This document shows positions 58,341 through 64,000 of a stretch of DNA of 64,000 nucleotides, one piece after another. The position numbers and the translations under genes are program-made. The DNA is taken from positions 10,523,001 to 10,587,000 of the forward strand of contig JAVTVX010000024.1 in assembly GCA_033439265.1 (NCBI GenBank). Reading direction: 5' to 3'. The stretch comes from Dillenia suffruticosa. Its lineage: Eukaryota > Streptophyta > Magnoliopsida > Dilleniales > Dilleniaceae. Each line of letters opens with the position of its first letter. Position 1 is the stretch's first letter. Under the pieces are notes generated by a model. It did not search any database. It was not told where the DNA came from and saw only the letters and a program-made list of their open reading frames with translations.

Positions 58341-59184
58341 AAAATTAATCATTATTATTTTTATGAATTTTTTATTTAACAATTGTATCCAAGGCAATAA
58401 AAGGAAGAATTTTTCCTCCAAATGCGTCCAAAATCAGAAATTCTTTTTTGCTAAATCGCTTGCTTCGGCTTTTGGATGCTCAAAACGGCTCTGTTTTGAC
58501 TATCCCAATCCCAAGAATGTGCATCTAGAAAAAGATTAGGCGGATCATTTGAGACATGTACCAAATTAATCTTAAAAAAAAAAATTAAAAATAATTCAAG
58601 GGAGAAAAAAAAATTCTCAAATAATTCGTATTTATCACGGGTTGGAGTCGCGACCAGATTACCGTGTCTTGGAGACGTGGCCAAGACACGGCAAGGCTGG
58701 TCGCGTCTTGGAGACGCGGCAATCGTGGTCGTGTCTTGGAGACGCAGCAGGCCCCACAACAAGCTAGGCCCAATGGGCTCATGGGCCGACCCCCTGGACA
58801 ACGGGTCGACCTGCAGGCCAATGGGTCAAAACACATGACTCGGACAGTCCTACTATACCATCGATATATGTGTTAGGCAAAACTAAAATCGGAATTTGAA
58901 AGATTCTCTGGTCCAATGGACCCAACCTGTGACTTAGTGGATCCGTCCGTATCATCCATATATATGTTTAACTATTCCAATATATCGAATTTGCGGATCC
59001 AAACAAATAAGTGTATTTTCTAAACAATTAAAGAAAAATAACAATTTGTAAAAAAAAAACTAATTTCTTATAAATTGAATAGAAATGAGAAACGAAACAA
59101 ATAAAATTGGAGAAATAAATATATATAAGTGAATCGAACTATTATTAATATAATATAGGATACAAAATACATAATATGTAACTA
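58341..59184. other. Intergenic DNA with a GC-richer repeat block
   Basis: No gene was recognised. 58,640-58,830 is GC-richer and holds three copies of GTCTTGGAGACG and a hairpin. The remainder is AT-rich. It may include the left edge of the MULE, but no terminal inverted repeat could be placed. Confidence 0.45.
58655..58750. repeat. Short tandem GTCTTGGAGACG repeat with hairpin
   Basis: GTGTCTTGGAGACG or GCGTCTTGGAGACG occurs at about 58,664, 58,705 and 58,731. A perfect 11 bp inverted repeat, CCGTGTCTTGG / CCAAGACACGG (58,662-58,672 and 58,681-58,691), has an 8 nt loop. Confidence 0.85.
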
Positions 59185-59185
59185 A

Positions 59186-59208
59186 CGTCGTCGTCGTCGT
59201 CGTCGTCG
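59186..59208. repeat. (CGT)n microsatellite
   Basis: About seven CGT trinucleotides just downstream of the PMD gene remnant. Confidence 0.9.
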
Positions 59209-59404
59209 CCTTCTTCTATCTAACGTCTAACATCTAAATCTCTCCTAATATCTGTAATGTCGTCCTGAGATAGTAATCCCAGATGATGTAATTGTGTGAT
59301 CTGGGAGGATTCTACATCACTAAAACGTGGAGGGAAAACATGGTATATCATGCGTGCATCATCTCTTTGAAATTGTGTCTGTCCCTCAACAAACGAATAC
59401 TCCT

Positions 59405-60962
59405 TCATGGGGCGTCAGGAGTAGAAAAATGAGGAAACTCAAACACTGGTGTGTAGAAAGAAAAGGAGTCTTCAAACGTATTGGAAGGTCCTACGACATC
59501 CTTTGGATGCTAAGATGGAAATGGTGACGCATCATAAGACGCTGGCCTCAGACGTGGTCTCGCTCGGCTCCGTCGAGGTCGATGCTCCTCGTCACCTCCC
59601 TCAGCACGACCTCTAGGGTGTCTAGATCTCAGGAAATATGTCATGTCATCACTCAAAACTGAAATGGCTGTATCTGCCACTCCATGGATATGAATATCCT
59701 CAGTCTCCTCGAATCTAATGCAGTGAATCCCACTACAAAGATCTTGATACACGTTTCCTAAACAAGATCCATGCCGACCAATAAATATACGAGAGATGGT
59801 GAGGTACCATGCGATGTGGATGGATAGTGGGTCCAACAGAAGTGTCAATAGGGACTAGATGATCACGTTGATGAGTCCAAATCTCTATGTAACCAGCATG
59901 CTTGATTGACCAATCTGTCTCCTGTGAACCACACGAGCTAGTCTCGTGCAATCGATATTCAGTATCGCAGTGATCTGAAATAAACTAAAATCCTCCGTAC
60001 TGACGGATTACTCGATTTGGAAAGTGTCACTCCACAATAGAAAAACAGATAAGCGGTACGCGGGCATACCAAATATCCCTACCCTCATAACAATAGTTGG
60101 GGAGGGAAGATAACACGTCCTCAGTGTAAGGCTGCCACACGATATCATCGCTCATCAGTCTATCTAATGCTTCCCTATACACGGTCACGACGTATGTAAG
60201 AAGGGAAGTGACATCAAAATTTGCCATCCACCACAAAGCTAATGGCTCCTCCCCCTCTACATATAAAGTTTGCATAATAGGAGCTACACATGAGAATCTT
60301 TCACATGCCCAAATCTGTAAAAGAATCAGAGCTTCGCAGATCTCATGCGAGTCTGCATGCGAGACTATACAAAGTTGTCTGTACAAGTAAACCAAGCACG
60401 CAGAACCCCCTATCAATAGTAATATATACCCCCATATCCATCGTAAAATATTATCATAATCTGCATAGTGGGACAAATCACCAATGAAATCTGACAATCA
60501 CAGCATACTCAATGAATAACCCTTAAAAACCGAACGAGGAGAGTTAACACCTAATAATCTCTGACACAACGTAATCCACGAGAAACCTATCGTCGTAACT
60601 ACTACGGGTATCCCATCTAAAGGTAAAGCTAAAGCTAAAATAACCTCTATATTCTGTAGGGTAACTATAAGCTTACCGTGGTGCATATAAAATGTGTGTG
60701 TCTCCTGCCTCCATCTCTCCACTAGGGTCGTGATGAAATGCCAATTGAACGGAATGAAATGAAGTCGAGCGACCCCCAAAAAGCCCGACACCTGTAGGAG
60801 GGGAATTACTCTCTCGTCAATATGACCATGCCCTAAACGTCGTAATACTGCCTCACGTCTACGGCAAACAAGCCAGTTAGTATCATCTCCCTCCTAAACT
60901 CTAGTAGAGTGGTGTCCTTGATGCAGGCGTAGAAGACTCAGATCAGTAGATCCGGGATCCAT
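59405..60962 (-). pseudogene. Plant mobile domain (PMD, MAIN/MAIL-like) gene, broken
   Basis: The minus-strand start ATG at 60,962 gives MDPGSTDLSLLRLHQGHHST. The frame continues through LQVSGFLGVARLHFIPFNWH, TTLVERWRQETHTFYMHHGK, VTLQNIEVILALALPLDGIP, IWGYILLLIGGSACLV, IVWQPYTEDVLSSLP and ARVPLICFSIVE, then HFPNRVIRQYGG and DWSIKHAGYIEIWTHQRDHL. This is the order of the aminotransferase-like plant mobile domain found in MAIN/MAIL1 proteins, in 'phosphatase 7 long form homolog' proteins and in transposons. Breaks: a TAG after SYR-like STRV where family members have Trp, a TGA in SML.LSDF, a TGA for Trp in IVE.HFPN, a TAG after YGGF, a frameshift near 59,830 (HRMV to WYLTISRIFIGR), and a TAG after SPFPS. 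It lies downstream of the MULE transposase on the same strand, probably as the element's second gene. Confidence 0.85.
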
Positions 60963-61191
60963 CTGAAATATAAAAGAAGTATAATAATTAGCATATATAT
61001 ATAAATGTACAATTAGAATTAATAATATATCACCACATTATGAAATGTACAAAAAGAAAAGAAGACATTTATACAAATATGTTATGAATTGCATAATAAG
61101 AAAAATACAGCAACACATTTAAGTTTTCAAAATATAGTATACATTAAAAAGTACAACAATTAGATAATGATATAAATACAAGAAAATATCA
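60963..61191. other. Spacer between MULE transposase and PMD gene
   Basis: About 230 bp of AT-rich non-coding DNA. A promoter or intergenic region of the element would be expected here, but no motif is clear. Confidence 0.5.
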
Positions 61192-63722
61192 TTAATTTGT
61201 TGTTGGACAATGTCTTCAATCGTGGTCCTCTCGACCACAAAGTCTGCACCTCAATCATCTCGGGCATCTCCTTCTATTATGATCTTCAGCACTACAACTA
61301 CCGCATGATATCCGTGTGGATAATTCTCAAAGAGTCATCTCGTTGTGATATCGAGATGATTTAGGTTTTCCTTTCTGAAGTCTCAGGGATACATCGGGAA
61401 TGATTGTAGGGTACGAATCAATAGGCCATGCCGAACGGTCTCCAACGGGGAAAAAATTTTGCTCGTATATCTTAAGTTGATGTTCCTATGTATATTATTT
61501 TCCGACGATCATATGCACATCAATTATCGTCTGTGTTAATACAGCAATTGCATGGGAGCAAGGAATTCTATAGGTTTGCCATTTCCCGCATGTGCAATGC
61601 TTTTCTCGTACATTGACAATATGTTTATTGCCTCCCTTGTACCCATACCGTATCTGTCTGTTCCCAGTTTCAACTTCAAAGATACTATGCTCCTTACTGA
61701 AAGAAATGACAGTATGAAAGTTAGCCGTATTCATCCATCTCCCTAACATGGCGAACGTATATTTAGCGTACCGCTCTTCTCTTTCAATTCCCGCATTCGC
61801 CTCATCCAAACGAGTTTGAAAATAGTTAATGGAATTATAAAAAATTTTAAGTACCAAAGAAGAAACCGACAGATTTCTTGCCCCCTTTAACACTATATTA
61901 AAACTTTCACAAATATTTGTGGTCATATCCAAAACGAACACCACTATCATGAGAAAGAGTCTATTATTCAGGAGGAATAGTTGCAAAATAATCAGGAACG
62001 TCTTCTTTGATCTCCTTTATCTTCGCCATATATAAGTTAAATTTCCTCCGTTATAGTTGTAACGCGACAATCATTACAACTCTTTTACAAGCTTTACTTT
62101 TGTGGTGCGTGTTGAATTACTAACGACATGGCGCATGCAAAATCGTCACACAGCATTGGGAGGTGACCACCCGAAATCTGGACGAATAATTGTTGCCCTT
62201 ATCCCTTCATGTCGATCTGAAATTAAACTAATGAGACCTTCCCTAACTCTCGCATACATCTCAAAAACCATGACCAAGAAGCAAGTGATTCTCCATCTAC
62301 CAATCCGAATGCCAACGAAACAATATGATTCGCTCCATCCATACTGCTGCATACAATCAATAATTTGTGATTATATTTTCCGTAAAGGTGAGTCTCATCT
62401 ATATTTATCAATGGCCTACAATTCCTAAAAGCCAAAATACATAGACCAAATGCCTAAAATAAAATCTCAAATACCTGTTCTCCTCTTGCGTTAGGTGGAC
62501 CCAACTTCCAATTTACTTGTATTCCCAGATTTTTTTACACTATTGTATCTAATAATTGAAATAGTTGTTTGTAAGAGTCATCCCAATTCTTGTAAACCAT
62601 GTCTATAACTCTTCTCTTTGCTGTACAAACCCTTCTACGAGAAACTGCATATGTAGTTCTCTTGGTCATAACAGTTCAAAGAAAAGAAACTTTTACACTG
62701 GGATCTTCCCTCACATAATTAAGCAAATGTTGAGTCATCAAATTTGAATCCAGCTACCTATGATCCTACGTTAACCCAGCGTTCTCATATGTGTGGGGTC
62801 CCTCGACCTTTGTACTCACAAATACACCAACTAGCCATGTTCTACAAGCACGCAACCTCCATCTATAGCCTTCTTCCCTTTGCATGCAAATTGTTGTCAA
62901 AAGTTTAGGGGTTGATTTACCAACCCGAAATTGATAGTGGTGTTCAATATGATGCATTTTAACAGTATGAATAAGCTACTCTTTCGACTTAAATCTCATA
63001 CCATTTTTCAATTCATCGCTAAAACTCCAACTATCGGATGTCAATCTGCGTTCTTCCTCAAATGTCACATAACTATCACCATCTGGTGTGATTGTCATGA
63101 ATGGAATGGATTCGTCTACTCCACTGCCCCCATTTCTCCGACCACCACCAATGTTTACTAACACTGATGAATGGCCGATCATTAACTAGTTCACACCACC
63201 GCCACCACTCCTACCACCAATTTCATCATCTTCCTCTTCATCGTCATTATATTCTTCTATCTCTTCTTCCGTCATTTCCTCCTCATCAACATCATTATCT
63301 ACGTTTGCAAAGACAACATCCACTTGAGATTCGATATATGGATAATCTTTCATGTAATCACAATCTTGTACCATAGACATTCCATCATCATATGATTTTA
63401 TGTACAACTCAATTGTTTCACCCACCCTATTCATCGCAAATTCCACCAAATTAAAAATATTATTATCATCATTTATCAGAACTAATTCAAACCGTACATT
63501 ATCACCTCCCATATACAACATGGGAAACCGATAAAAAATCTCTACATGTTGTCTCAACAGATTTATTCAAATACCTTTACATACAACCTTCAGTAACTCA
63601 TTAAAATTACAATTTCTCCGTACCCTAATCAACTTTGTCGGATCACGGTCATAACGAACCCCATCCTCTCCCGTCACAATTTTACCATTGCTATAACATA
63701 ACAGACTTACCATATCCGTCAT
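61192..63722 (-). pseudogene. MULE (MuDR-type) transposase, broken
   Basis: Reading on the minus strand from ATG at 63,722 gives an N-terminal part starting MTDMVSLLCYSNGKIVTGED, an acidic segment, and a MuDR DNA-binding region (IEHHYQFRVGKSTPKLLTTI). DSNLMTQHLLNYVREDPSVK follows, then the catalytic core with INIDETHLYGKYNHKLLIVC and GESLASWSWFLRCMRE, ISDRHEGIRATI after a frameshift near 62,230, and a SWIM zinc finger CTCGKWQTYRIPCSHAIAVL. Two CCHC-like knuckles (CGSCSAEDHNRRRCP and CRLCGREDHD.RHCP) lie before the final TAA at 61,192. The length of about 840 codons fits a full MudrA-type protein. At least ten in-frame stops, mostly C-to-T or G-to-A type, show it is dead. Terminal inverted repeats were not found; the right end may lie beyond the window. 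Confidence 0.92.
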
Positions 63723-64000
63723 TATTCTATATATTAAAAAAAATAATTTTAAACATTTTATAAATATTCAACAAACATACAAAATAATTTAACAATTTAA
63801 AATTAAATCGATTAATAAAAAAATACTATATTAATTAAAAATTTATATTACTAAAAAAAATTTATACAATATTATTTTATATTATAATAAACATTTAAAC
63901 TAAATTATAACCCTAAACTCACTTTAAATTTATAATACTAATTTTAATAATGGAATGATAAAAATAAATTAACAACTTGATAAAAATACTAATTTTAATA
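63723..64000. other. AT-rich DNA upstream of the MULE transposase
   Basis: Very AT-rich with no frame. It probably belongs to the MULE's 5' region. The element's end is not reached in the window. Confidence 0.5.

Overview
The window is nuclear DNA of a flowering plant, most likely a eudicot. It holds two spliced host genes with GT..AG introns and CT-rich leaders, set in AT-rich DNA crowded with plant transposable elements (CACTA, hAT, MULE, RTE LINEs, tRNA-type SINEs, Ty1/copia and Ty3/gypsy LTR elements). There is no prokaryotic, organellar or CRISPR signature. No rRNA or intact tRNA gene was seen.

Layout. 1-13,900 is repeat territory: an unassigned repeat block split by a 2.55 kb non-autonomous CACTA element (1794-4345, target duplication CTT), the 3' end of an RTE LINE, an Athila/Tat-like gypsy remnant, and the tail plus 3' LTR of a copia element. 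13,900-21,930 is a type-B response regulator (ARR1/ARR2 type; five coding exons, 663 aa; cytokinin signalling) with leader uORFs and a 3'UTR intron that starts right after the stop codon. 21,930-29,676 carries a minus-strand SINE, an 838 bp hAT-like element, a gypsy element with a Tat-like gag and diverged LTRs, and a short membrane-protein-like gene fragment. 29,677-42,574 is one copia element with matching LTRs and a perfect ATTTA target duplication. A second, SIRE-like copia element is nested in it, with its coding interior inverted relative to its LTRs.

44,747-58,054 is a SEC14/CRAL-TRIO lipid-transfer gene (six exons, 243 aa, At1g14820 type), spread over 13.3 kb by insertions in two introns. 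The 7.7 kb intron 2 holds an LTR retroelement carrying captured host-gene pieces (a paladin-like phosphatase and a coiled-coil protein) and two head-to-head RTE LINE remnants. The 4.0 kb intron 5 holds a second CACTA element (55,018-57,563, target duplication TAA), a sister of the first. 59,405-63,722 is a decayed MULE on the minus strand: a MudrA-type transposase followed by a plant-mobile-domain (PMD) gene.

The two host genes have no evident functional link. I saw no complete new biological system. The most unusual features are the gene-capturing LTR element, the CACTA pair with very CpG-rich internal arrays in >80% AT surroundings, the MULE-PMD pairing, and the inverted interior of the nested SIRE-like element. 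All reading was by eye. Splice sites and element ends were placed by hand; family names come from recalled motifs, not searches.
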